Positions 1 to 7,020 of a stretch of 7,020 nucleotides of DNA are shown one piece after another (within the stretch, counting starts at the first letter, position 1; each line of letters begins with the position of its first letter). A program made the position numbers and the translations under genes. This DNA is from an uncultured Erythrobacteraceae bacterium (GTDB lineage Bacteria; Pseudomonadota; Alphaproteobacteria; Sphingomonadales; Sphingomonadaceae): assembly GCA_946482075.1 (NCBI GenBank), contig CAMLQG010000124.1:1-7020 (forward strand). Reading direction: 5' to 3'. The notes beneath the pieces were generated by a model. The model made no database searches. It was not told the DNA's origin and was given only the letters and a program-made list of their open reading frames with translations.

Positions 1-264
<264 letters not shown>

Positions 265-270
265 TCAATA

Positions 271-1506
271 TCACAAATCGATCAGCAGCCGCGTGGGGTC
301 CTCGATCGCTTCCTTGATGATCTTCAGCGCCGTCACCGCTTCGCGCCCGTCGATCAGGCGGTGGTCGTAGGACAGCGCGACATACATCATCGGGCGGATC
401 ACGATCTCGCCATTGCGGACCACCGGGCGGTCCTCGATCCGATGCAGGCCGAGCACGGCCGACTGCGGCGGATTGATGATCGGGGTGGACATCAGCGAAC
501 CGAACACGCCGCCATTGGAAATGGTGAAGGTGCCGCCGGTCATGTCGGCCATGGTCAGCTGGCCTTCGCGCGCCTTGGCGCCGTAATCCGCGATCGCCTT
601 CTCGATGCCGGCGAAGGACAGCCTGTCCACATCGCGCACCACCGGCACGACGAGGCCGTTGGGCGCTGAGACCGCTACCGAGATGTCGACGTAATTGTGA
701 TAGACGATCTCGTCCCCGTCGATCTGCGCGTTGACGGCAGGCACGTCCTTCAGGGCCAGGCAGGATGCCTTGGCGAAGAAGCCCATGAAACCCAGGCGGA
801 TGCCGTGCTTCTTCTCGAACAGGTCCTTGTACTGGTTGCGCGCCTCAATCACCGCCGTCATGTCGACATCGTTGAAGGTGGTGAGGAGAGCGGCATTGTC
901 CTGCGCGCTCTTGAGCCGCTTGGCGATGGTCTGGCGCAAGCGCGTCATCTTCACGCGTTCTTCCGCGCGGCCCGCGCCGCCGGTTGCCGGAGCGGAAGCG
1001 GGCGCGGCAGCCGGGGCAGGCGCGGCGGTGTCGGACTTCTTCGCTTCGGCGGCGGCCAGCACGTCTTCCTTGGTCAGGCGGCCGTCCTTGCCGGTGCCCT
1101 TGACCATGGATGGGTCGATCCCGTGTTCCAGCACCGCGCGGCGCACCGCGGGCGAGAGGGTGGACGCACCGTCGCCCGTCTCCGCCGGAGCAGCGGCCGG
1201 GGCGGCAGCGGCTGGAGCGGGCGCTTCCTTGGGGGCGGCGGGCGCGGCAGCCTTGGCGGGGGCACCGGAGCCTTCTTCCACCACGCCGATGACAGCGCCG
1301 ACTTCCACCGTTTCGCCCACCTGGACGCGGTAATCGCCCATCACGCCCGCCACGGGCGAGGGGACTTCCACCGCGACCTTGTCGGTTTCGAGGCTGGCCA
1401 CCGGCTCATCCGCCGCGACCGCTTCGCCCGGCTTCTTCAGCCATTCCCCGAGCGTGGCTTCGGTGACGGATTCACCGAGAGTGGGGACCTTGATTTCACT
1501 GGACAT
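271..1506 (-). CDS. sucB: Dihydrolipoyllysine succinyltransferase, E2 of 2-oxoglutarate dehydrogenase
   Basis: This 411-residue E2 transfers the succinyl group from E1-bound thiamine diphosphate to CoA through a swinging lipoyl arm, and forms the core of the cytoplasmic complex. Domains in order: one lipoyl domain (about 1-77) with lipoyl Lys43 in [11 protein letters not shown]; an Ala/Pro-rich linker (about 82-112); a peripheral-subunit-binding domain (about 116-152, [20 protein letters not shown]); a second Ala/Pro linker (about 157-176); and the acyltransferase domain (about 185-411). The last carries the catalytic motif [12 protein letters not shown] (His382, Asp386). The succinyl specificity is supported by the adjacent sucA; a pyruvate dehydrogenase E2 is the main alternative and is unlikely here. 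The length is close to the roughly 405 residues of the E. coli protein. The start has an AGAGGG ribosome site about nine bases upstream. It begins 27 bases after the sucA stop, consistent with co-transcription. Confidence 0.97.
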   Translation of the reverse strand: MSSEIKVPTLGESVTEATLGEWLKKPGEAVAADEPVASLETDKVAVEVPSPVAGVMGDYRVQVGETVEVGAVIGVVEEGSGAPAKAAAPAAPKEAPAPAAAAPAAAPAETGDGASTLSPAVRRAVLEHGIDPSMVKGTGKDGRLTKEDVLAAAEAKKSDTAAPAPAAAPASAPATGGAGRAEERVKMTRLRQTIAKRLKSAQDNAALLTTFNDVDMTAVIEARNQYKDLFEKKHGIRLGFMGFFAKASCLALKDVPAVNAQIDGDEIVYHNYVDISVAVSAPNGLVVPVVRDVDRLSFAGIEKAIADYGAKAREGQLTMADMTGGTFTISNGGVFGSLMSTPIINPPQSAVLGLHRIEDRPVVRNGEIVIRPMMYVALSYDHRLIDGREAVTALKIIKEAIEDPTRLLIDL

Positions 1507-1533
1507 CGATCTGTTTCCCTCTTGGGACGGGAT

Positions 1534-4356
1534 TTACTTCTTGGCTTCCTTGCGGCGGATTTCCTCGCGCACCGACAGGCCCAGCGCATCGGCGACGAGC
1601 GCCGCCTGTTCATGCGCGTGGCGCTTGGCGAGGCCGGTGGCCGGCGAGGCCGCGGCGGCACGGCCGGCATAGCGCGGACGCGTGGCGTTGCGCTTGGCGG
1701 CGATCAGCGCTTCCTCGATCTGGCTTTCGACGAAGAACCAGGCGCCGTTGTTCCTCGGTTCTTCCTGGCACCACACCACTTCTTCCAGATTGACCATCTT
1801 GCCCAGGCGCGCGGCCAGCGGCTCCCCCGGGAAGGGATAGAGCTGCTCGAGCCGAACGATCGAGATATCCTCGATCCCTGCATTGTCGCGTGCTTCGATC
1901 AGATCGTAGGCGACCTTGCCGGAGCACAGCACCAGGCGCCGGATCTTGTCGTCGGCGATATCCTTCGTGTCGGACACGATCCGGCGGAAATGGCTTTCGC
2001 CGAGGAATTCCGCCGCGGTGCTCTTCGCCATCGGGTGGCGCAGCAGCGATTTCGGCGTCATGATCACCAATGGCTTGCGGAACGGGCGCAGCATCTGGCG
2101 GCGCAGCACGTGAAAGTAGTTCGCCGGCACGGTGATGTTGCAGACCTGGATGTTGTCGTTCGCGCAGAGTTGCAGGAAGCGTTCCAGGCGGGCGGAGCTG
2201 TGTTCCGGCCCCTGGCCTTCATAGCCGTGCGGCAGCAGCATCACGAGGCCGTTGGCGCGCAGCCACTTGTTCTCGCCGGCGGCGATGAACTGGTCGATCA
2301 TGATCTGCGCGCCATTGGCGAAATCGCCGAACTGCGCTTCCCACAACACCAGCGATTTCGGATCGGCCAGCGCATAACCGTATTCGAAGCCCAGCACGCC
2401 ATATTCGGAGAGCGGGCTGTCATAGACCTCGAACCGGCCGTGGGGCAGGGTGCAGAGCGGGATGTATTTGCGCTCGTTCGTCTGGTCGACCCACACGGCA
2501 TGGCGCTGGCTGAACGTGCCGCGGCCGGAATCCTGGCCGGACAGACGGACATTGTAGCCTTCCGACAGCAGCGATCCGAAAGCGAGCGCTTCGCCGGTCG
2601 CCCAGTCGAAATCCTTGCCCGTCTCGAACATCTGGCGCTTGGCATCGATCACGCGGCCCAGCGTCTTGTGGATGGTAATGTCCTCCGGCACCGTGGTCAG
2701 CGTGCGGCCGAGGCTTTCGAACAGCTTGTTGTCGATCCCGCTCTGCACGTTGCGGCGCGCGGTTTCGGGATCGGCCGGCTTGTTCAGCCCGCTCCAGCGG
2801 CCGGCGAACCAGTCCACCTCGTTGGGCTTGTAGCTCTTGGCGGCCTCGAACTCGTTTTCCAGCGTGGCGGTGAAACGGTCTTCCGTCTCGCCCTTCCAGT
2901 TCTTGTCGATCACCCCCTGCTTGACGAGGCGTTCGGCATAGATCGCGCTGACCGGCGGATGCTGGCGGATGCGGTCGTACATCAGCGGCTGGGTGAAGCT
3001 CGGCTCGTCGCCTTCATTGTGGCCGAAGCGGCGATAGCACCACATGTCGATCACGATGTCGCGGCCGAAACGCTGGCGGTATTCGATCGCCAGCTTGCAG
3101 CAGAAGGTCACCGCTTCCGGATCGTCGCCGTTCACATGTAGGATCGGGGCCTGCACGCCCTTCGCCACGTCGGACGGATAGGGCGAGGAGCGCGCGAATT
3201 GCGGGCTGGTGGTGAAGCCGATCTGATTGTTGATGATGAAGTGGATGCAGCCGCCGGTATTGTAGCCGCGCACGCCCGAGAAGCCGAGGCATTCCCACAC
3301 GATGCCCTGGCCGGCGAAAGCCGCGTCGCCATGGATCAGCACGGGCAGGACCTGTTCGTGCTTGGACAGGTCGTCGCGGATGGATTGCTGCGCGCGGACC
3401 TTGCCCAGCACCACGGGATCGACCGCTTCGAGATGCGAGGGGTTGGCCATCAGCGACATGTGGACCTTTACCCCGTCGAATTCGCGGTCGGTGCTGGTGC
3501 CGAGATGGTACTTCACGTCGCCCGAGCCGCCGACATCGTCGGGATTGGCCGAGCCGCCGGAGAATTCGTGGAAGATCACGCGATAGGGCTTGGCCATCAC
3601 GTTGGCGAGGATGTTCAGGCGGCCGCGATGGGCCATGCCGTAGACGATCTCGCGCACGCCGTCCTGGCCGCCATATTTGATGACGCCTTCGAGCGCGGGG
3701 ATCATGGATTCGCCGCCATCGAGGCCGAAGCGCTTGGTGCCGACATATTTGCGGCCGAGGAACTTCTCGTATTGTTCGGCACGGATCACGGCACCGAGAA
3801 TGGCCTTCTTGCCATTCTCGGTGAACTCGATCTCCTTGTCGGCGCCTTCCATCCGATCCTGCAGGAAACGGCGTTCCTCCACATCGGAGATATGCATGTA
3901 TTCAAGGCCGACCTTGCCGCAGTAATTGGCGCGCAGGATGTCGACCAGCTCGCGGATCGTGGCCCATTCGAGACCGAGATTGCCGCCGAGATAGACTTTG
4001 CGGTCCAGCGCATCGCCGGTGAAGCCGTGCCATTCGGGCTCGAGATCGGCGGGGAGTTCGCGATGGCTCAGGCCCAGCGGATCGAGATCGGCGGCAAGGT
4101 GACCGCGCACGCGATAGGTGCGCAGCAGCATCTGCGCGCGGATGGCATCATTGGCGGCCTGCTCGACCGCCATTCCATCGAGCTGGATGCCGGCCTTCGC
4201 AGCCGACTTCTTGATGGCCGCCTGCATCGCAGTGGGATCGAGCGCCTGCGTGAGGTCGTCCTCGTAAGCGCCGCCCACCAGCGGCCAGCGGCTGTTCTTC
4301 CAGGATGGCCCCGGCTGGGGATCGTCGGGGAGGAAATCGTGCAGTTCGCTACCCAT
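1534..4356 (-). CDS. sucA: 2-oxoglutarate dehydrogenase E1 component
   Basis: This 940-residue protein is the thiamine diphosphate-dependent decarboxylase that starts 2-oxoglutarate oxidation and succinylates the lipoyl arm of SucB. The family usually has about 930-990 residues. From Met at 4356, the N-terminal segment GSELHDFLPDD resembles the E2/E3-binding tail. RTYRVRGHLAADLDPLG (about 79-95) starts the small helical region. KRFGLDGGESMIPALE (about 208-223) and GMAHRGRLN (about 240-248) are classic SucA motifs. The cofactor and Mg site runs from HGDAAFAGQG (about 342-351) to NNQIGFTT (about 376-383). RRFGHNEGDEP lies at about 442-452. The reading frame stays open to an ATG at 4398, but those 14 extra residues are a translation of the palindromic repeat. 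The start at 4356 has GAAGG seven bases upstream and is preferred. The gene lies between the GIY-YIG unit and sucB. Confidence 0.97.
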   Translation of the reverse strand: MGSELHDFLPDDPQPGPSWKNSRWPLVGGAYEDDLTQALDPTAMQAAIKKSAAKAGIQLDGMAVEQAANDAIRAQMLLRTYRVRGHLAADLDPLGLSHRELPADLEPEWHGFTGDALDRKVYLGGNLGLEWATIRELVDILRANYCGKVGLEYMHISDVEERRFLQDRMEGADKEIEFTENGKKAILGAVIRAEQYEKFLGRKYVGTKRFGLDGGESMIPALEGVIKYGGQDGVREIVYGMAHRGRLNILANVMAKPYRVIFHEFSGGSANPDDVGGSGDVKYHLGTSTDREFDGVKVHMSLMANPSHLEAVDPVVLGKVRAQQSIRDDLSKHEQVLPVLIHGDAAFAGQGIVWECLGFSGVRGYNTGGCIHFIINNQIGFTTSPQFARSSPYPSDVAKGVQAPILHVNGDDPEAVTFCCKLAIEYRQRFGRDIVIDMWCYRRFGHNEGDEPSFTQPLMYDRIRQHPPVSAIYAERLVKQGVIDKNWKGETEDRFTATLENEFEAAKSYKPNEVDWFAGRWSGLNKPADPETARRNVQSGIDNKLFESLGRTLTTVPEDITIHKTLGRVIDAKRQMFETGKDFDWATGEALAFGSLLSEGYNVRLSGQDSGRGTFSQRHAVWVDQTNERKYIPLCTLPHGRFEVYDSPLSEYGVLGFEYGYALADPKSLVLWEAQFGDFANGAQIMIDQFIAAGENKWLRANGLVMLLPHGYEGQGPEHSSARLERFLQLCANDNIQVCNITVPANYFHVLRRQMLRPFRKPLVIMTPKSLLRHPMAKSTAAEFLGESHFRRIVSDTKDIADDKIRRLVLCSGKVAYDLIEARDNAGIEDISIVRLEQLYPFPGEPLAARLGKMVNLEEVVWCQEEPRNNGAWFFVESQIEEALIAAKRNATRPRYAGRAAAASPATGLAKRHAHEQAALVADALGLSVREEIRRKEAKK

Positions 4357-4363
4357 CAGTGCA

Positions 4364-4368
4364 CCTTC
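4364..4368 (-). promoter_or_regulatory. Ribosome binding site that decides the sucA start
   Basis: The minus strand reads GAAGG, then TGCACTG, then ATG at 4356. The spacing of seven bases is ideal. The alternative ATG at 4398 lies just outside the hairpin stem at 4373-4392, inside the 33-base repeat unit, and would translate repeat sequence. The site begins four bases beyond the hairpin stem, so folding of the repeat could affect how easily ribosomes load on sucA. Confidence 0.65.
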
Positions 4369-4401
4369 GTGAGCCCCCGCGAAGGCGGGGGCCTCCATCC
4401 G
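4369..4401. repeat. Palindromic repeat, copy at the sucA side
   Basis: The centre is an 8-base-pair perfect stem, GCCCCCGC (4373-4380), loop GAAG (4381-4384), GCGGGGGC (4385-4392). The wider 33-base unit matches the reverse complement of 4713-4745 at 30 positions; the first 27 bases differ at only one. It lies between the GIY-YIG stop codon and the sucA ribosome site. On the minus strand it would form a hairpin just ahead of sucA in the mRNA. There is no following T-run, so it is not a typical terminator. Confidence 0.9.
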
Positions 4402-4402
4402 T

Positions 4403-4747
4403 TTAGTTCGACAGCTGAAGCTGGGAAGCCAGATCGCGCCATTCGGGATTGAACTCCACGATGCGCTTGATCTTCCAGCTTCGGTTCCACTTCTTCATCT
4501 GCCTTTCGACAATCCTTGCCTCGTGAATGTTCTCGAACCGTTCGAACCACACAAGAAGATGGCAATTATACTTCTTGGTAAAACTCGAAACCGCGCCGCT
4601 GCGATGCTGCTCGACGCGGGTCGGGAGGTCGGCGGTCACTCCGATGTAGAGCACGCCATCCGGCTTGTTGGTCAGGATATAGACGAATCCCGCTTTCAAA
4701 CCTTTTTCCCGGCCGATTGAGGCCCCCGCCTTCGCGGGGGCGCACAT
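4403..4747 (-). CDS. Small GIY-YIG nuclease domain protein (COG2827/URI-like)
   Basis: The open frame encodes up to 114 residues made almost entirely of one GIY-YIG domain. The GIY strand is FVYIL (residues 21-25), followed by LYIG (33-36) about ten residues later. The expected catalytic Arg44 is in LPTRVEQH, with His48 nearby. The likely metal-binding Glu81 is in EARIVERQMKKW. All key family residues appear intact. GIY-YIG domains cut DNA in UvrC, some restriction enzymes and homing endonucleases; the role of this small stand-alone group is not established. The only in-frame ATG before the domain (4747) lies at the edge of the palindromic repeat, and its first dozen residues are repeat translation. 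A TTG at 4699, giving MKAGFVYIL, better matches where I recall such proteins beginning, but its ribosome site is not ideal. GC is visibly lower than in its neighbours, suggesting transfer. The ATG at 4747 lies 6 bases after the sucD stop. Confidence 0.85.
   Translation of the reverse strand: MCAPAKAGASIGREKGLKAGFVYILTNKPDGVLYIGVTADLPTRVEQHRSGAVSSFTKKYNCHLLVWFERFENIHEARIVERQMKKWNRSWKIKRIVEFNPEWRDLASQLQLSN
4713..4745. repeat. Palindromic repeat, copy at the sucD side
   Basis: This is the inverted partner of 4369-4401. It has an 8-base-pair perfect stem, GCCCCCGC (4722-4729), loop CTTC (4730-4733), GCGGGGGC (4734-4741). The loop and flanks are the reverse complement of the other copy, so the two face each other across the nuclease gene. 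Besides folding alone, the two copies could pair with each other and place the whole nuclease gene in a loop. The longer reading frame of the nuclease gene runs through this repeat. Confidence 0.9.
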
Positions 4748-4753
4748 TCAACG

Positions 4754-5644
4754 TTATGCCAATTCCTTCAGCAGGCCGTCCAGCGTGACGCCGAGCTCGC
4801 TGGGCGAGGGGGACACGCGGATGCCGGCTTCTTCCATCGCGGCGATCTTATCTTCCGCGCCGCCCTGGCCGCCCGACACGATCGCGCCGGCATGGCCCAT
4901 GCGGCGGCCCGGAGGCGCCGTGCGTCCGGCGATGAAGCCGACCATCGGCTTCTTGCGGCCACGCTTGGCTTCATCCTTGATGAACTGGGCCGCCTCCTCT
5001 TCGGCCGAACCGCCGATTTCGCCGATCATGATGATCGACTTGGTCTCGTCGTCGGCCAGGAACAGTTCCAGCACGTCGATGAAGTTCGTACCGTTGACCG
5101 GATCGCCGCCGATGCCGACCGCGGTGGTCTGGCCCAGGCCGATATTGGTGGTCTGGAACACGGCTTCATAAGTGAGCGTGCCCGAGCGGCTGACGACGCC
5201 GACGGAGCCCTTCTTGAAGATGGAACCGGGCATGATGCCGATCTTGCATTCGTTCGGCGTCAGCACGCCGGGGCAGTTCGGGCCGATCAGGCGCGACTTG
5301 GAGCCCTGGAGCGCGCGCTTCACGCGGACCATGTCGAGCACGGGGATGCCTTCGGTGATGGCGACGATCAGTTCCATCTCGGCATCGATCGCTTCGAGGA
5401 TCGAATCCGCGGCGAATGGCGGCGGCACGTAGATGCAGCTGGCGGTCGCGCCCGTGGCGGCCTTGGCTTCGGCCACGGTGTTGTAGTTGGGCAGGCCGAT
5501 ATGCGTCGTGCCGCCCTTGCCGGGGGTGACGCCGCCGACCATCTGGGTGCCGTAGGCCAGCGCCTGTTCCGTGTGGAACGTACCGGTGGCGCCGGTCATC
5601 CCCTGCGTGATGACCTTGGTATTCTTGTTAACCAGGATGCTCAT
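4754..5644 (-). CDS. sucD: Succinyl-CoA ligase (ADP-forming) alpha subunit
   Basis: This 296-residue subunit carries the CoA-binding site and the phosphohistidine of the enzyme that converts succinyl-CoA to succinate with nucleoside triphosphate synthesis in the cytoplasm. Visible motifs are the CoA-binding Rossmann start [11 protein letters not shown] (about 15-25), PPPFAADSI (about 74-82), ITEGIP (about 96-101), GPNCPG (121-126), [10 protein letters not shown] (about 177-186), and the active-site segment [14 protein letters not shown] with phospho-accepting His251. The length is close to the usual 289-300 residues. The start has a strong AGGAG site five bases upstream. The gene begins 21 bases after the stop of the unknown exported-type gene. 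The beta subunit gene sucC, normally immediately upstream, is not there, so the partner must be encoded elsewhere. The nucleotide preference (ADP or GDP) cannot be told from this subunit. Confidence 0.97.
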   Translation of the reverse strand: MSILVNKNTKVITQGMTGATGTFHTEQALAYGTQMVGGVTPGKGGTTHIGLPNYNTVAEAKAATGATASCIYVPPPFAADSILEAIDAEMELIVAITEGIPVLDMVRVKRALQGSKSRLIGPNCPGVLTPNECKIGIMPGSIFKKGSVGVVSRSGTLTYEAVFQTTNIGLGQTTAVGIGGDPVNGTNFIDVLELFLADDETKSIIMIGEIGGSAEEEAAQFIKDEAKRGRKKPMVGFIAGRTAPPGRRMGHAGAIVSGGQGGAEDKIAAMEEAGIRVSPSPSELGVTLDGLLKELA

Positions 5645-5665
5645 GCGGACTCCTGTTGTTGCTCT

Positions 5666-6292
5666 CTAGTGTTGGACCGTGCCGATTTGGTCGGCCTTGA
5701 AGGCGATGCCGGCAACCTTCGTGATCGCAATCGCGGGGCTTCCGGCGGGTACGTGGTAAATCTCGAAACTGTCCTGCTGGGGCGTGAGGCCCGGCTCCCA
5801 TTTCAGGCGCGTGGCTTCCGGCTTGTCGACCGCGAGATCCGGCGCGCGGCCCATCCAGCGTTCGGCATCCTTGGGGTCGATCGAACGGGTCTCGTCCGGA
5901 TCGTAGCCGCGGCAGCCGATCAGGGTCATGTCGATCACTTCGACGCCCGAAAGCACGAGGTAGAGCGTTTCGCCCGCTACCTTGCGCGAATAGACGTTCG
6001 GCGCTTCGAGGATCTTGCCGACGCCTGCCAGCGCCTTTTCGCCCTGTTCGCGCCCGAAGCGGACCAGTTCGCCCACCGGCGTGGCGTCCGGGTTCTGGGC
6101 GGTCCACCCGGCCTTGGTCACCTTGTCGGCAGCCACGGACAGGGTGGTGAGGTCGGAACAGGCCGCGCGGAACGCGGCGAGCACCGGGACAGTGGGATAG
6201 GGTTCTGCCTTTTCGGCAGCCAGGGCTTGCGTCGAAAGGCACGCGCCGATCGCAGCAAGCCCATAGGGCAGAAAGGAGGCGGAACACTGCAT
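5666..6292 (-). CDS. Unrecognised protein, probably exported
   Basis: I do not recognise a family for this 208-residue product. The start at 6292 lies 10 bases after the mdh stop; the frame is open further upstream to 6394, but that part overlaps conserved mdh sequence and is not credible. From Met1 there is a hydrophobic stretch (about residues 6-22) ending in TQALAA before EKAEPYP, which looks like a signal peptidase site after Ala26. The usual positive charges at the N-terminus are missing, so the signal is not perfect. A lipoprotein reading with Cys18 in AIGAC is possible but weaker. The mature part has two cysteines (Cys45 in RAACSDL and Cys127 in LIGCRGYD) that could pair in the periplasm. 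There are three tryptophans and no further membrane segment. The ribosome site is weak. Its place between two cytosolic TCA enzyme genes is unusual; no function can be assigned. Confidence 0.75.
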   Translation of the reverse strand: MQCSASFLPYGLAAIGACLSTQALAAEKAEPYPTVPVLAAFRAACSDLTTLSVAADKVTKAGWTAQNPDATPVGELVRFGREQGEKALAGVGKILEAPNVYSRKVAGETLYLVLSGVEVIDMTLIGCRGYDPDETRSIDPKDAERWMGRAPDLAVDKPEATRLKWEPGLTPQQDSFEIYHVPAGSPAIAITKVAGIAFKADQIGTVQH

Positions 6293-6302
6293 CAGGTTCA
6301 GC

Positions 6303-7020
<718 letters not shown>

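Larger units (their letters stand above)
4369..4745 (-). mobile_element. Candidate palindrome-bounded GIY-YIG element inserted between sucD and sucA
   Basis: A 377-base unit consists of two inverted copies of a 33-base palindromic repeat (4369-4401 and 4713-4745) with one GIY-YIG nuclease gene between them. It starts 13 bases from the sucA ATG and ends 9 bases from the sucD stop, so it fills the gap almost completely. Hand counting gives 128 G+C in the 240 bases 4441-4680 (about 53 percent), against 40 to 42 of 60 in single sampled rows of sucA and sucD. The lower GC and discrete boundaries suggest an acquired unit. No target-site duplication that I trust is visible, and no transposase is present. 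Calling it mobile is inference. It may instead be a nuclease gene that landed beside repeats already scattered through the genome. Confidence 0.5.

Noticed and set aside
697..3141. Very long plus-strand open frame (814 codons) opposite sucB and sucA
   Set aside because: It lies antisense to two clearly conserved genes. Its product is rich in His, Arg, Gly and Ala with no recognisable domain. Long antisense frames are expected in high-GC coding DNA.
3199..4452. Plus-strand open frame of 417 codons opposite sucA
   Set aside because: It is antisense to conserved sucA, has low-complexity composition and no family motif. It ends across the palindrome and into the nuclease gene, which no real gene would explain.
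4360..4753. Target-site duplication around the GIY-YIG unit
   Set aside because: Only trivial two to three base matches were found outside the inverted repeats. They are too short to distinguish from chance.

Overview
This window is a piece of a TCA-cycle gene cluster, transcribed entirely from the minus strand. Read in the direction of transcription (high to low coordinates) it holds: the 3' three quarters of mdh (malate dehydrogenase); a short gene for an unrecognised, probably exported protein; sucD (succinyl-CoA ligase alpha); a small GIY-YIG nuclease gene framed by palindromes; sucA (2-oxoglutarate dehydrogenase E1); sucB (its E2); and the first 56 codons of lpd (E3). The high GC content, the mdh/sucD/sucA/sucB/lpd order and the CCCGCGAAAGCGGG-type palindromes point to an alphaproteobacterium, most likely a member of the Sphingomonadales. 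That placement is an inference from gene order, protein character and repeat type, not from a database search.

The enzymes act in consecutive or nearby steps. SucA, SucB and Lpd form the 2-oxoglutarate dehydrogenase complex, which makes succinyl-CoA. SucD is one half of the enzyme that turns succinyl-CoA into succinate plus a nucleoside triphosphate. Mdh closes the cycle from malate to oxaloacetate. Gaps between most genes are 10 to 30 bases, which fits one operon whose promoter lies beyond the right edge. No promoter or T-tailed terminator is visible. sucC, the usual partner of sucD, is not between mdh and sucD; that place is taken by the unknown exported-type gene.

The most interesting structure is the sucD-sucA gap (4357-4753). 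Two near-identical palindromic repeats in inverted orientation (30 of 33 bases matching) enclose one small GIY-YIG nuclease gene of clearly lower GC content. The unit fills the gap almost exactly, and its repeats have been read into the frames of both sucA and the nuclease gene. A second pair of palindromes with the same core, again inverted but with only 16 bases between arms, lies in the sucB-lpd gap (180-251). Together they suggest a palindrome-based mobile unit in a nuclease-bearing form and an empty form, placed inside an essential metabolic operon. The architecture is seen directly; the mobility is a hypothesis.

No RNA genes, CRISPR arrays or conventional insertion sequences were seen. 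The only stretch over about 300 bases between core genes is the 4357-4753 gap described above.
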